Shown here one piece after another: positions 19,243-29,300 of a stretch of 64,000 nucleotides of DNA (position 1 is the first letter of the stretch; each line of letters starts with the position of its first letter). The notes under the pieces were generated by a model. It had not been told where the DNA came from. It saw only the letters and a program-made list of their open reading frames with translations, and ran no database searches. Source of the DNA: an uncultured Latescibacterota bacterium. Its GTDB lineage: Bacteria > Latescibacterota > UBA2968. The position numbers and the translations under genes were made by a program. The stretch spans positions 2,155,339-2,219,338 of the forward strand of contig OX638329.1 in the NCBI GenBank assembly GCA_951812755.1. The letters are read 5' to 3'.

Positions 19243-20022
19243 ATGGAACTAACCGAAAGCCAAAAGCGCTTCTTTTTCGAAGAGGGCTATCTCAAAGTCT
19301 CGGGTGCCGTATCCCGCGCGATGGTAGATGCGGCGCGACAGGCGATTAACGCCGAAATAGGTAAAGGGAATACCAACCCATTTCCCGAAATTAACGCCAC
19401 ACCAGTCATTACGGATCTGTTCAACGAAACACCCGTGTTCTCTCTGCTCGAATCCGCATTGGGAGAAGGCAATTTGCAGCGCAGTCAGACAGGAAGTATC
19501 AAACTCAATTTTCCGCGCCCGCCAGGCAGTCTTCCAAAAGATACCTTGACGGAAAAAATTGGATGGGGCAGAAGTGGCGGGCACCTGGACGGCATTAAAG
19601 CCGTAGGCGACCGGCTGCGCGGGTTGCGCGAAGACGGGACATATCACCGGAATTTTACATCTTTTGCCGTAGTATATCTCGATGATGTCCCCGTTCCCAA
19701 TGGCGGCAACTTTACAGTATGGCCCAAATCGCATCACTTCTTTGAAAACTATTTCAAAGAACACGGGCATCAGATCCTGAATGACCACATGCCCCATGTC
19801 GAACTACCCGAAGGTCCGGTATTTGTAACTGGGGAAGCGGGAGACGTGATCTTTGCCCATCACGCCATGGTACATACCGGCTGCCCCAATACCTCGCCAG
19901 ACATTCGATATGCCGTGATCTTCAGGACCAAACACACACAAATCAATGAAATTGGAGTCGATGCATTCACCGATATATGGCGCGAATGGGATGGCGTGCG
20001 CGAGACCGTTGGCGTTGTATAA
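19243..20022 (+). CDS. Phytanoyl-CoA dioxygenase family protein
   Basis: This 259-residue PhyH-family oxygenase has iron motif H-L-D in [11 protein letters not shown], the turn [15 protein letters not shown], and a distal His with Arg in [24 protein letters not shown] precedes ATG 19243. An upstream in-frame TTG is rejected. It is followed 20 bases later by a dienelactone hydrolase family gene. The pairing suggests oxidation and hydrolysis of one small substrate, but this is inference. Confidence 0.9.
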   Translation: MELTESQKRFFFEEGYLKVSGAVSRAMVDAARQAINAEIGKGNTNPFPEINATPVITDLFNETPVFSLLESALGEGNLQRSQTGSIKLNFPRPPGSLPKDTLTEKIGWGRSGGHLDGIKAVGDRLRGLREDGTYHRNFTSFAVVYLDDVPVPNGGNFTVWPKSHHFFENYFKEHGHQILNDHMPHVELPEGPVFVTGEAGDVIFAHHAMVHTGCPNTSPDIRYAVIFRTKHTQINEIGVDAFTDIWREWDGVRETVGVV

Positions 20023-20042
20023 TCACAGAAAGGAACTCTGTT

Positions 20043-20927
20043 ATGAAAACAGCAACTGACTTTAACCAGGAACTCCTCGACCTCTACGACGAGTATGTCC
20101 ACGGACAAACAGATCGGAGAGGCTTCTTGAACCGCGCTGCGAAATTCGCAGTTGGCGGCGTAACCGCTGCCGCTCTATTGGACAGTCTAAAGCCCAATTA
20201 CGCGCTTGCCCAGCAAATCGCCAAAGACGACGAGCGCATCACCGCCGAGTACATAGAATATCCGTCTCCAGAAGGACACGAAAAAACACGCGGATACCTC
20301 GTCGCGCCAGCACAGACAGAGGGCAAAGTACCCGGCGTCGTTGTCATCCACGAAAATCGCGGCTTAAATCCCTACGTAGAAGACGTTGCCCGGCGCGCGG
20401 CAACGGCTGGCTTTCTGGCTCTTGCCCCCGACGCGCTCGCGCCTCTGGGTGGCTATCCCGGCACAGATGACGAGGGGCGACTCATGCAGCGCGAAATAGA
20501 CCGCAACAAAATGACAGAAGACTTTATCGCCTCTGCGCGCTATTTACACACACACGAAAAATGCACCGGAAAAGTCGGCGTCGTAGGCTTCTGCTTTGGC
20601 GGTGGCATGTCGAACACCCTTGCCGTGCGCATCCCCGACATCATCTCCGCCGCAGTCCCCTTTTACGGCCGCCAACCCGCTGCCGAAGATGTGCCAAAAA
20701 TAAAAGGCGCCTTGCTCATCCACTATGCCGAACTGGACAGACGTATCAACCAGGGCTGGCCCGCTTATGAAGCCGCGCTCAAAGAAGCAGACGTGAATTA
20801 CACGGCTCATATATACGAAAACGTAAACCACGGATTTCACAACGACACAACGCCGCGCTATGACGAAGCCGCTGCAAAATTGGCATGGCAACGCACGATT
20901 GACTTTTTTAATGAGACGTTGAAGTAA
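20043..20927 (+). CDS. Dienelactone hydrolase family protein
   Basis: This 294-residue alpha/beta hydrolase has the nucleophile elbow GFCFGGG with Cys184, an Asp in YAELDRRIN and the catalytic His in NVNHGFHND, matching the Cys-His-Asp triad of dienelactone hydrolases. The N-terminus holds a twin-arginine-like stretch, [16 protein letters not shown], then a hydrophobic run and an Ala-x-Ala end, so Tat export is plausible. AAAGGAAC precedes the start. Other carboxylester or lactone substrates are possible. Confidence 0.88.
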   Translation: MKTATDFNQELLDLYDEYVHGQTDRRGFLNRAAKFAVGGVTAAALLDSLKPNYALAQQIAKDDERITAEYIEYPSPEGHEKTRGYLVAPAQTEGKVPGVVVIHENRGLNPYVEDVARRAATAGFLALAPDALAPLGGYPGTDDEGRLMQREIDRNKMTEDFIASARYLHTHEKCTGKVGVVGFCFGGGMSNTLAVRIPDIISAAVPFYGRQPAAEDVPKIKGALLIHYAELDRRINQGWPAYEAALKEADVNYTAHIYENVNHGFHNDTTPRYDEAAAKLAWQRTIDFFNETLK

Positions 20928-21044
20928 AGCGGTAAGATGTGAGATGGACTCACACAAAGACACAAAGACACAAAGATACAAGACGTAAAGGTAAGACGAC
21001 CACCCAACCCCTCTCACGTCTTACGTCTCGCGTCTCACCGCCTT
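20928..21044 (+). repeat. Dispersed intergenic repeat, ACACAAAG family, copy 3 (most complete)
   Basis: After the upstream stop comes AGCGGTAAGATGTGAGATGG, then ACTCACACAAAGACACAAAG and further units. The far end reads TCTCGCGTCTCACCGCC, nearly complementary to the beginning. The copy therefore looks like an imperfect inverted-repeat element of about 117 bases. The other copies are at 964-1023 and 9929-9991. Confidence 0.8.
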
Positions 21045-21059
21045 TAACAAGGAATTTTC

Positions 21060-22691
21060 ATGAACGGCATTGAATATATCGCTCGCATATTGAAACAAGA
21101 AGGCGTCGAATGGATCTCCTGTTATCCCAGCAATCCCCTGATTGAGGCGGCAGCCAAAGAAAGCATTCGCCCAATTGCATTTCGCCACGAACGCGGGGCA
21201 GTAATGGCCGCAGACGGCTTTAGCCGCACCAGCAACCGACAGCGATTTGGCGTCGTGGCAATACAGGCACAGGCCGGTGCAGAAAACGCAATGGGTGGCA
21301 TTGCCCAGGCTTATGCCGACAACGTCCCAATCCTGGTCCTCCCAGGCGGCGTAAGACTCAATCAAATCGCGGTTCGTCCCAATTTTTCCGCAACACACAC
21401 GTATCGCGGATGGGTCAAACGCGTTGAAGCGATCTATCAACCAGAAGATGTTGGCACCGTAATGCGCCGCGCATTCCACGCACTTCGCAATGGCACTGCA
21501 GGTCCAGTCGTAGTCGAAATGACCTCCGATGTCTGTGCAGAGGAAGTACCTGTTGATGCACAAAATTATCACTCGCCAAAACGCGCGCAACAGGTGCCCT
21601 CGTCCGGGGACATCAAAGATGCCGTCACAGCACTGCTCACAGCAAAAAACCCCGTACTCTGGGCGGGACACGGGGTCGTATTTGCCGGTGCGACAGATGA
21701 ATTAAAAGAACTGGCCGATCTAACCGGCATACCCGTATTTTGCACCATGCCCGGCAAATCGGCCTTTGACGAACGCCATCCACTCGCCCTCGGCGCTGGC
21801 AGCGGCGCAACCACGGGACCCGTACACCACTGGCTTAAAAATTGCGACGTACTGCTCGCCCTCGGATCCAGTCTAACGCGCACGCCTTATGCACAGTCCG
21901 TCCCACCCGCCAGGGTACTCATCCAAAACACCGATAATCCAGATGACATCAACAAAGACGAAGCCGTAGATATCGGATTGATCGGCGATGTCAAACTCAC
22001 CCTGCAAGCGATCATTGAACAGGTAAAAGCGCAAATTGGCGAACCCAAGAATTCTGATCGCGTCGCCGCTGAGATCGCACAGGCCAAAAAAGAATGGCTC
22101 GACACATGGACACCCCTGCTGACCTCAAATGAAGAACCCCTCAACCCCTATCGCGTCATCAACGAAATCAACAACACCCTCGACCGCGAGAACAGCATTG
22201 TCACACACGATGCTGGCGCGCCCCGCGACTCAATCGTGCCATTTTATACCGCAACCACGCCCCACAGTTATATCGGCTGGGGCAAAACAACCCACCTGGG
22301 TTTTGGCATCCCGCTAATGATCGGCGCCAAGCTCGCTCATCCCGATAGATTCTGTCTCAACATGATGGGAGATGGCGCCTTCGGCATGTCCGGTCTGGAC
22401 CTTGAAACATCTGCTCGCGCAGGCATTCCCATTACAACCGTGCTTCTGAACAACGGGGGCATGGCGACATATCCAGGCGGATTTCCCGTGGCGCGCGAAC
22501 GCTATGGCGTTTCCAATATGCAGGGCAACTACGCCCAAATAGCCGAAGGCATGGGCGCTGTGGGCATCACCGTCAAAAAAGTGGGAGAAATGCGCCCTGC
22601 ATTACAAGAAGCTCAGCGATTAAATGCCGATGGCAAAACCGTGCTGATCGATGTGCATACCAGCATGGAGAGCAAACAATCGCGGTTTTAA
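21060..22691 (+). CDS. Thiamine diphosphate-dependent enzyme, acetolactate synthase-like
   Basis: This 543-residue protein has the three-domain layout of the acetolactate synthase/decarboxylase family. The N-terminal domain carries the catalytic Glu-type segment FRHERGAVMAADGF. The central domain holds GTAGPVVVEMTSDV and ends near residue 330. The C-terminal domain carries the ThDP/metal motif GDGAFGMSGLDLE, ending in NNGG. AAGGA precedes the start. It stands alone between a repeat and a terminator. Substrate unknown; 2-oxoacid condensation, decarboxylation or oxalyl-CoA type chemistry are options. Confidence 0.88.
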   Translation: MNGIEYIARILKQEGVEWISCYPSNPLIEAAAKESIRPIAFRHERGAVMAADGFSRTSNRQRFGVVAIQAQAGAENAMGGIAQAYADNVPILVLPGGVRLNQIAVRPNFSATHTYRGWVKRVEAIYQPEDVGTVMRRAFHALRNGTAGPVVVEMTSDVCAEEVPVDAQNYHSPKRAQQVPSSGDIKDAVTALLTAKNPVLWAGHGVVFAGATDELKELADLTGIPVFCTMPGKSAFDERHPLALGAGSGATTGPVHHWLKNCDVLLALGSSLTRTPYAQSVPPARVLIQNTDNPDDINKDEAVDIGLIGDVKLTLQAIIEQVKAQIGEPKNSDRVAAEIAQAKKEWLDTWTPLLTSNEEPLNPYRVINEINNTLDRENSIVTHDAGAPRDSIVPFYTATTPHSYIGWGKTTHLGFGIPLMIGAKLAHPDRFCLNMMGDGAFGMSGLDLETSARAGIPITTVLLNNGGMATYPGGFPVARERYGVSNMQGNYAQIAEGMGAVGITVKKVGEMRPALQEAQRLNADGKTVLIDVHTSMESKQSRF

Positions 22692-22715
22692 TCCCTGCCA
22701 AAAACATCAGACATA

Positions 22716-22753
22716 AACCAAAAACCACGCCCAAAAGACGTGGTTTTTTGGTT
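22716..22753 (+). terminator. Rho-independent terminator
   Basis: AACCAAAAACCACG pairs with CGTGGTTTTTTGGTT around a 9-base loop, giving a strong stem rich in A/T pairs at the base. It follows the ThDP-enzyme gene by about 25 bases. Confidence 0.82.
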
Positions 22754-22875
22754 AAGGATCTGGCAACACCTCTACATTGAACACAGCCTATCGACTCACA
22801 TGTTGTCCTGAATTTAAATCATCAATGGCTGCTTCCACCATTTTCCGAGCCACTTTGCAGCAAACATGAAGACCC

Positions 22876-25800
22876 CTACTTTTGATTTCTAAAAAAAAGT
22901 GCGGGGAGTATCAATAATACGCCAACAGAGGACAAACACAGTCCACCGACAGTACCTAGGGCAAAGGCGTGCCAGAGTGTGCCGTTTGGAAACCAGATTA
23001 AGAAGGGCAATAAACCGCCTATAGAAGTCGCGCCAGTGACCAGAATGGGACGAAGCCGGCTCAGACAAACCTCAAATATTGCCGACTGGGGAAGGGGGGC
23101 TTGATTCTTCATCGCTCTTTTTTGTAGCTGATAGAGCAAAATGATCGCGTTATTAACAGAAATTCCGATCAAGAACACCATTGCAAAATATCCACCCTGT
23201 GTAAATACGCCGTCAAAAACGAAAAACACAAGAAAAAGCCCAATAAAAGCCATGGGCACAGTCCAGAGAATAATAAAAGGTTGGCGAAATGATTCATATA
23301 GTGCGGCCAAAATCATATAAATGAGAATGGCACTCAGAAGAACTGCGCCCCACAATGTTCCCTCATCATCAAAAAAATCGAATCCCCCCCTATTAAAACC
23401 ATATCCCAGAGGTAAAACCATTGCGTCTTGTATCTCCATGATAATTCGACCGCCATAGCGGCGTAGTCCTGCGTAGTCACTGGTCACCAAACGCGAGTAG
23501 GCTTGATTTCTTCTGTTAATAACAGGTAGTGTCGGGCGTTTTTCAATCTGTGCAATATCTCCTACTTTCAATACCCGTTCTGCGGCCTGTGTTTGTTTGT
23601 TCAGGTCAGAAATCGTGTGAACGCGATCTTCTAAAAGATAATCTATATATACTGGAATATCCTTCTTTTGTCCCGCTATAGCAGATCGATACATGCCGTC
23701 CGATAGGGTTAAACTGGAAATCTGGCTGAACATAGTACCAACGTCTTCACGCGTTTTCCACAACTGCTCTCTATCTGGTATTGCGACAACATTCCATGCC
23801 GGTTTTCTGCCAAATGATGCTTGATCTATCGAAATATTAGAAAAACGTCTGTGTTTAGAGATTTCCACAGCTAATTCTTGCGCTATTTCTTTTACTTTTA
23901 AATAATTATAACCACTTACAGAAGTGACAAGGTTTGAGATGTCAGCCCCTCTCAGATTTCGAAATCCCGGACCATATCCTTGAACTGAGCATTCTATACC
24001 GCCAAGCGAAACAGCCACCTGCTCAAATACCTGTTGTAGCTCGATCAATAAATCATCTGGATCCTGCCAGCGCGCCATTTTAACTTTCAAAAGGGCTTCA
24101 TAATTATTTGCAACTCGCGTTTCATAATAAATATCCAAAGAGAATTTGTCCAAATGAATCTCAAATGCAGACACGACTTGTAAAAGATATTTGACCTCTG
24201 TATAACGAGGCATTTTAATATCGACAGTTACATAACTATCTTCTAATTTTACACGCCCCCCCACAGAACCAACAATGGGAACATGGCGATAAAATAAATA
24301 ATGGCTTCCTCCCAATACCTTGTCGATATAAGGTCTTGCATTCAAGTATGTCTCACTTGCGAAGATTGCGTCGTATAATTCAGCGAACCGCGATTTAACT
24401 ATCTGTATAGTAGATGATTCTCTCCCACGCTCTTTGCTTTGAATATTAAATGTCATATTGTCTGGCAAAAGCCACAGCGGTATTCCAAACAACCACACCA
24501 TCGCAACTATAGCAAATCGTCGATAGTGAATCGTTTTATTCAATAGCCACCAATATGTAGCCTGCCACCCATCTCGTTTTTCGGATTCTGTCTCATCAGA
24601 AATGACCCCTTGCGGATGATTTTTTTTAGATCGGAAAATAAAGTGGTGTGTAGCGACATAAACCAGTGTAAAAGCAGACAAAGTCGAGGCCCCAAGAGCG
24701 CTTGATACAACAATGGCAAAGGGTATCAGATAAAGCTTTGTCTGAGCCGATAGAATGACCAGAGGTAAAAATGCGCCAAGCGTCGTAAGCGTAGATGCGA
24801 ATATGGGCATTCTAACACTTCGAATGCCACTCTCTTCTAATTCACCAGTGTTGCGAGTCGCATGATCTTTTTGCAACCTGTCAATAACCACAATGGCGTT
24901 GTCCGCCATGATGCCCAATGCAATGCCAAGCCCTATCAACGTCACGCTGTTCACACTGATTTTGCAAAAGAACATCACAATAAACGTCAAACATAGAGAA
25001 AATATTAAAGAGACAAATACAATGATAACGGCTGCCATAGACCGAAATGCAACAAGCAAAATCAAGAATAGACACCCGGCGGAAAAAACCACACTTTTAA
25101 GTAAAACCGAAATATCTTCTTTTAGATCCTGACTTCTGTCTTGAATGACATCGATATTGACATCAGACGGTAAAGCACTTTCTTTTTTGAAATTCTCCAA
25201 TTTTTTGTGAATATCGTTGGCAAGGGCCAGGATATTAGACCCCGGTTCGCGCGTGATTTCCATGACGACAAAGTCGCGCCCATTGATTCGAAAAAATGTT
25301 TCGGGATCGTCATAATCGTATTTTATGGTCGCTATATCACCGAGCAAAACAGTCAGATCGCCTGCTGAAATCGGCAATTTGGAAAGCGCGGAGACAGGGT
25401 GTGTATCCAAAGATTCCAATTTGACCCAGAATGTCTGGTCATTATTAGATATTTTTCCAAGATAAATTTCTTTGTTAAACGCAGAAATTTGTCTATATAT
25501 CTCCTGGAGATTCAAGCCCAAAGAATTCATCACTGCTCGCGAAACTTGAATCCTCAAGACTTTCTGTGCCCCTCCAGTGATGCTAATTTCACCAACTCCA
25601 TCCATACCGATAAGCCCGGGCCTCAAAACTTCTTCTGAAATTTTGCGAAGTTGATCAAGGCTTTTGGATCCTGTTATTCTCAGACGCATAAAACCAATTG
25701 TATCGCGAAATTCTCGGGGAATATAAGGTCGAATTTTAGGGGGTTTAATCTCTTCGGGAAGTTGCTCATAGAAACGAGCCAATTTGTCTTTTAACTCCAG

Positions 25801-26115
25801 ACGCACGAATGTTGGGTTGGCTGTTCTTAAAAGCTCTATCGTCAACTGTGCATAGCCAAAACCTGAACTGGAACTGACACTCTTAACGCCGGGGATGCTG
25901 ACAGCGATCGCTTCAAGAGGCGTTGTTAATTGTGACTCTATCGATTCCGGGGAAGCCCCTGTCCATGACGCAGAAAGACTCATCCGGGGATATTCCAGAG
26001 CAGGCAGTAGTTCAATGGGCAATTGCAAGACAGCGATCAGGCCAATTGAAATGACCGCGATCGTAAACATGGCGACCGCTATGGGTCGCTTTTGTAATTT
26101 ATCGGTAAATGTCAT
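22876..26115 (-). CDS. RND efflux permease (HAE1/AcrB type), second of a pair
   Basis: This 1079-residue inner-membrane proton-driven efflux permease has an N-terminal TM1 (RPIAVAMFTIAVISIGLIAV) and a large periplasmic domain. The TM4 relay region reads LGIALGIMADNAIVVIDR, with one Asp. A second half mirrors the first and ends with TMs near AFALGTVGGLCLSSVGVLL. Its ATG overlaps the stop of the upstream permease (ATGA), so translation is coupled. Two different RND subunits beside one adaptor suggest a heteromeric pump like MdtBC, an inference. No outer-membrane channel gene is present. Confidence 0.92.
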   Translation of the reverse strand: MTFTDKLQKRPIAVAMFTIAVISIGLIAVLQLPIELLPALEYPRMSLSASWTGASPESIESQLTTPLEAIAVSIPGVKSVSSSSGFGYAQLTIELLRTANPTFVRLELKDKLARFYEQLPEEIKPPKIRPYIPREFRDTIGFMRLRITGSKSLDQLRKISEEVLRPGLIGMDGVGEISITGGAQKVLRIQVSRAVMNSLGLNLQEIYRQISAFNKEIYLGKISNNDQTFWVKLESLDTHPVSALSKLPISAGDLTVLLGDIATIKYDYDDPETFFRINGRDFVVMEITREPGSNILALANDIHKKLENFKKESALPSDVNIDVIQDRSQDLKEDISVLLKSVVFSAGCLFLILLVAFRSMAAVIIVFVSLIFSLCLTFIVMFFCKISVNSVTLIGLGIALGIMADNAIVVIDRLQKDHATRNTGELEESGIRSVRMPIFASTLTTLGAFLPLVILSAQTKLYLIPFAIVVSSALGASTLSAFTLVYVATHHFIFRSKKNHPQGVISDETESEKRDGWQATYWWLLNKTIHYRRFAIVAMVWLFGIPLWLLPDNMTFNIQSKERGRESSTIQIVKSRFAELYDAIFASETYLNARPYIDKVLGGSHYLFYRHVPIVGSVGGRVKLEDSYVTVDIKMPRYTEVKYLLQVVSAFEIHLDKFSLDIYYETRVANNYEALLKVKMARWQDPDDLLIELQQVFEQVAVSLGGIECSVQGYGPGFRNLRGADISNLVTSVSGYNYLKVKEIAQELAVEISKHRRFSNISIDQASFGRKPAWNVVAIPDREQLWKTREDVGTMFSQISSLTLSDGMYRSAIAGQKKDIPVYIDYLLEDRVHTISDLNKQTQAAERVLKVGDIAQIEKRPTLPVINRRNQAYSRLVTSDYAGLRRYGGRIIMEIQDAMVLPLGYGFNRGGFDFFDDEGTLWGAVLLSAILIYMILAALYESFRQPFIILWTVPMAFIGLFLVFFVFDGVFTQGGYFAMVFLIGISVNNAIILLYQLQKRAMKNQAPLPQSAIFEVCLSRLRPILVTGATSIGGLLPFLIWFPNGTLWHAFALGTVGGLCLSSVGVLLILPALFFRNQK

Positions 26116-29100
26116 CGGTTTTTACGCACCACTATGCCATACAAGGCAGGCACAGCAAATAAAATCAAAAAGGTTGACAACCCCATCCCCCCAATAATCG
26201 TCCACGCAAGCGGATGCCACAACTCAGCACCTACTCCTTTGCTAAGAGCCATGGGAACCAATCCCAAAATTGTTGTCACTGTCGTCATAACAATAGGTCG
26301 CAGACGTTTTTGTCCGGCTTCTTGAATTGCGACCAGCAGAGTTGCGCCTTCTTTATACCGCTTATCAATAAAATCGATTTTAACAATAGAATCATTTACT
26401 ACGATGCCCACCAGCACCACAATGCCAATTAAAGACATAATATTTAGAGATTGTCCTGTGACCAGAAGAATAAAAACGACACCTGCCAGTGCAAGTGGAA
26501 CTGCAGTGAGAATAACAAATGGCAAACGCAGAGACTCAAAATGGGACGCAATGACCATAAAAACGAGTGCAATCGACAGGGCAATAATGACGATTAAATT
26601 ATCCAGCGACTCCGCGATGAAGGTATTTTGTCCCGCGATTTCAACATCATATCCTTCGGGTATTTCCAATTGGTTGAGATACGCCTGTAATTTCTGAGAA
26701 ATCTCGACGGGATCTTTTCCCCGAACATCCGCCAAAATTGCCACAACTCTCGTGCCCTTTTCATGTCGAATTTCGGCATATCCCACGCCTTCTTTCACGC
26801 GAATAAACTCCCGCATGGGCAGCATAGTACCAGATGAATGCGGTATTTCAGCATTCAAGAGGTCGGACAATTGCACCTGTACATCTCGTTTTATTGTCAC
26901 TTCGAGAGGTGTCTTACCACCAAAGGCTTCAATCTGACTCGCCTCAACCCCGCGCAAGTAAGCACTCAAAAAATCAATGATCTGCTGTGATGTAATACCA
27001 TAGTGGGCGGTTCGGTCTCGGTCGATGTAAATGTGGTATTCGGGATTTCCAAGTTTCGGAACGACCCGAATGAAATCGAGTGAGGGCCAGGTGGTCAGTG
27101 TCGCTGCAATATTCTGTGCGATAGATTCGCATTTTTTCAGGTCGGGTCCGAAGAAACGCATTTGAACCTCATCTGAAGATAACTGAAAAAGCGTTACAAA
27201 AGAAGACTGGGGTTCTTGAATTTCGATATCGCAATTGGGATAGTTCTTTGCGACCTCCTGAACGCTTTGAATAAATAGGTCAAAAGAATAGCCCTCCTTG
27301 AATCGCACTTCAATTTTTGCAGTTTCTACGGATAACTCATCGCGTTGTGTTGACAAAACCGCATGTACAATACCCACTTGAGAAAAGACGTCTTTGACTC
27401 CCGGATGATTGAGAAATAAACTTTCTACTTTACTGGCAATATGGCGCGTGGCGAGCAGGTCTGTTCCCTGGGGCAGAGAAAGTTTAATTGTGATGCCTTG
27501 TTGGTCAACCGATGGCACAAGCTCTTTCTCAAGCCCCAAATACAGATAGGCAGAGAGTCCCAATAGGCATCCATAAATGCAGATTACAAAGACGCGATGT
27601 TGAATCACCCACCGCAACCGCGCTTCATACCAGCGGGCAAATGCATTAAATACGGCCTGAAATGCGTCAAAAAGAAGATTAAAAACAAAAAAAATAGGCC
27701 GCGTAACAGGGCCATGTAAGAAACCGCGTATTATAGCCTCTGACCTGTGATCAGAAGGCGTTTGCTCCATGTCGCTGAGTCGAGAAATCAACATGGGAAG
27801 CAGGGTTAAAGATACCAATAGGGAAATTAAAAGTACACAGGTCACAGCCATTGACAGATCAAAAAAGAGTTCTCCTGCCAATCCTTTTACAAAAATCAGG
27901 GGAAAGAAAACGGATACAGTGGTCAGCGTTGATGCTGTGACCGCAAGACTGATTTCACGACTTCCAGAAATTGCAGCCGCCATAAGCGGCGTGCCGCTTT
28001 CCCGGTGTCTTTGAATATTTTCCAAAACAACGATGGAGTTATCGACGATCAATCCCGTACCCAATGCCAAGCCGCCTAAGGAAATAACATTAAAATTTAT
28101 GTCCAGAAGGAACAGGAGAATGAATGTCGCAGTAATCGCTATCGGGATGGCGACACCGACCATCGCGGGAATTTTCCCGCCTCTTAAAAACAGAAACAGA
28201 ACACCGAAGGCACAGCAGGCCCCTAAAAAGAGGGCCATTAAGACATTGTTAATGGCCTGCTCAATAAAAAATCCTTGATCTGAAATAACCCCTACCTTAA
28301 AGCCAGGAAACTCGCGCTGTATTTGGCCCAATATTCGATGCACTTCTCGACAGCTCAAGACAGTGTTGCTACTGCCCTCTTTTAAGATGGACAACGCGAC
28401 AATCTCTCGTCCATTCCAATTTGTAAAACCAGATCTTTCTCGATAGGTGCTCAAAACAGATGCCACATCGGAAAGAGCAATCACTGCCCCATTGGATCTA
28501 TGTCCAACGATGGTTTTTTGAATATCCTCTACGTCTTGAAATTGCCCAATGGCTCTGAATGAATATCGGAAGAGTCCTTTTCGAATTGTGCCTGCAGACT
28601 GCTGTGTCCAGTTGTTGCGGTCAAGTGCTTGAGTGACCTGATTCAATGTAATGCCCATACTATTGAGGCGGTTTATATCGACAATAACCCTTATTTCGCG
28701 TTCAAGTCCGCCTAAAATAACGGCTTGTGCAATGCCATTGATTTGCTCCAACCTGCGTTTGGCAATAAATGTGACAAAATTTTTGAGCTCCATTAACGCT
28801 TCAGTTGCATCGCGCTGATTCTTTGGATTTTCAAGGCGACCAGAAGTGACAACCAATGTCATGATAGGATCGGCAGCCGGATCAAACCGCAATAGATTTG
28901 GTCGCCCTGCGGATTCCGGAAGTGCGTAAGACAAATCATCGAGTTTCTCCCGCACTTCCAGAAGCACTTGATCCATCTGCGTGCCCCAATAAAACTCAAG
29001 CGTAACAAGGGAGATGTCCGATTTCGATACCGATTGTATGTTTCTAACTGCCTTGAGTGTCGCAAACTGAGATTCGATTTGTTGCGTGATTTGGGTCTCA

Positions 29101-29276
29101 ACTTCCTCGGGCGCAGCCCCTGAAAATCTCGTTTCGATCACCAGACGGGGAATCGCAATATCGGGAAGCAGTTCCACGCTTAAATGGGAAAATCCAAAAG
29201 CCCCCAAAAGACAAAATGCGACAAAAAACATGAAAGTCGCAACGGGTCTTTTGACTGATAGTTCGGATATATGCAT
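26112..29276 (-). CDS. RND efflux permease (HAE1/AcrB type), first of a pair
   Basis: This 1054-residue RND permease has an N-terminal TM (SVKRPVATFMFFVAFCLLG), a porter segment (ETRFSGAAPEEVETQIT) and the TM4 relay GLIVDNSIVVLENIQRH. The second half contains LIGIVVLVGIVVNDSIVKID and GQKRLRPIVMTTVTTILGL. It follows the periplasmic adaptor gene by 24 bases and overlaps the second permease by four. It is probably the proton-translocating partner in a two-permease pump that removes a product, toxic compound or lipid. Confidence 0.93.
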   Translation of the reverse strand: MHISELSVKRPVATFMFFVAFCLLGAFGFSHLSVELLPDIAIPRLVIETRFSGAAPEEVETQITQQIESQFATLKAVRNIQSVSKSDISLVTLEFYWGTQMDQVLLEVREKLDDLSYALPESAGRPNLLRFDPAADPIMTLVVTSGRLENPKNQRDATEALMELKNFVTFIAKRRLEQINGIAQAVILGGLEREIRVIVDINRLNSMGITLNQVTQALDRNNWTQQSAGTIRKGLFRYSFRAIGQFQDVEDIQKTIVGHRSNGAVIALSDVASVLSTYRERSGFTNWNGREIVALSILKEGSSNTVLSCREVHRILGQIQREFPGFKVGVISDQGFFIEQAINNVLMALFLGACCAFGVLFLFLRGGKIPAMVGVAIPIAITATFILLFLLDINFNVISLGGLALGTGLIVDNSIVVLENIQRHRESGTPLMAAAISGSREISLAVTASTLTTVSVFFPLIFVKGLAGELFFDLSMAVTCVLLISLLVSLTLLPMLISRLSDMEQTPSDHRSEAIIRGFLHGPVTRPIFFVFNLLFDAFQAVFNAFARWYEARLRWVIQHRVFVICIYGCLLGLSAYLYLGLEKELVPSVDQQGITIKLSLPQGTDLLATRHIASKVESLFLNHPGVKDVFSQVGIVHAVLSTQRDELSVETAKIEVRFKEGYSFDLFIQSVQEVAKNYPNCDIEIQEPQSSFVTLFQLSSDEVQMRFFGPDLKKCESIAQNIAATLTTWPSLDFIRVVPKLGNPEYHIYIDRDRTAHYGITSQQIIDFLSAYLRGVEASQIEAFGGKTPLEVTIKRDVQVQLSDLLNAEIPHSSGTMLPMREFIRVKEGVGYAEIRHEKGTRVVAILADVRGKDPVEISQKLQAYLNQLEIPEGYDVEIAGQNTFIAESLDNLIVIIALSIALVFMVIASHFESLRLPFVILTAVPLALAGVVFILLVTGQSLNIMSLIGIVVLVGIVVNDSIVKIDFIDKRYKEGATLLVAIQEAGQKRLRPIVMTTVTTILGLVPMALSKGVGAELWHPLAWTIIGGMGLSTFLILFAVPALYGIVVRKNR

Positions 29277-29300
29277 CGTCTGTCCAGAATCTCTTGAATT

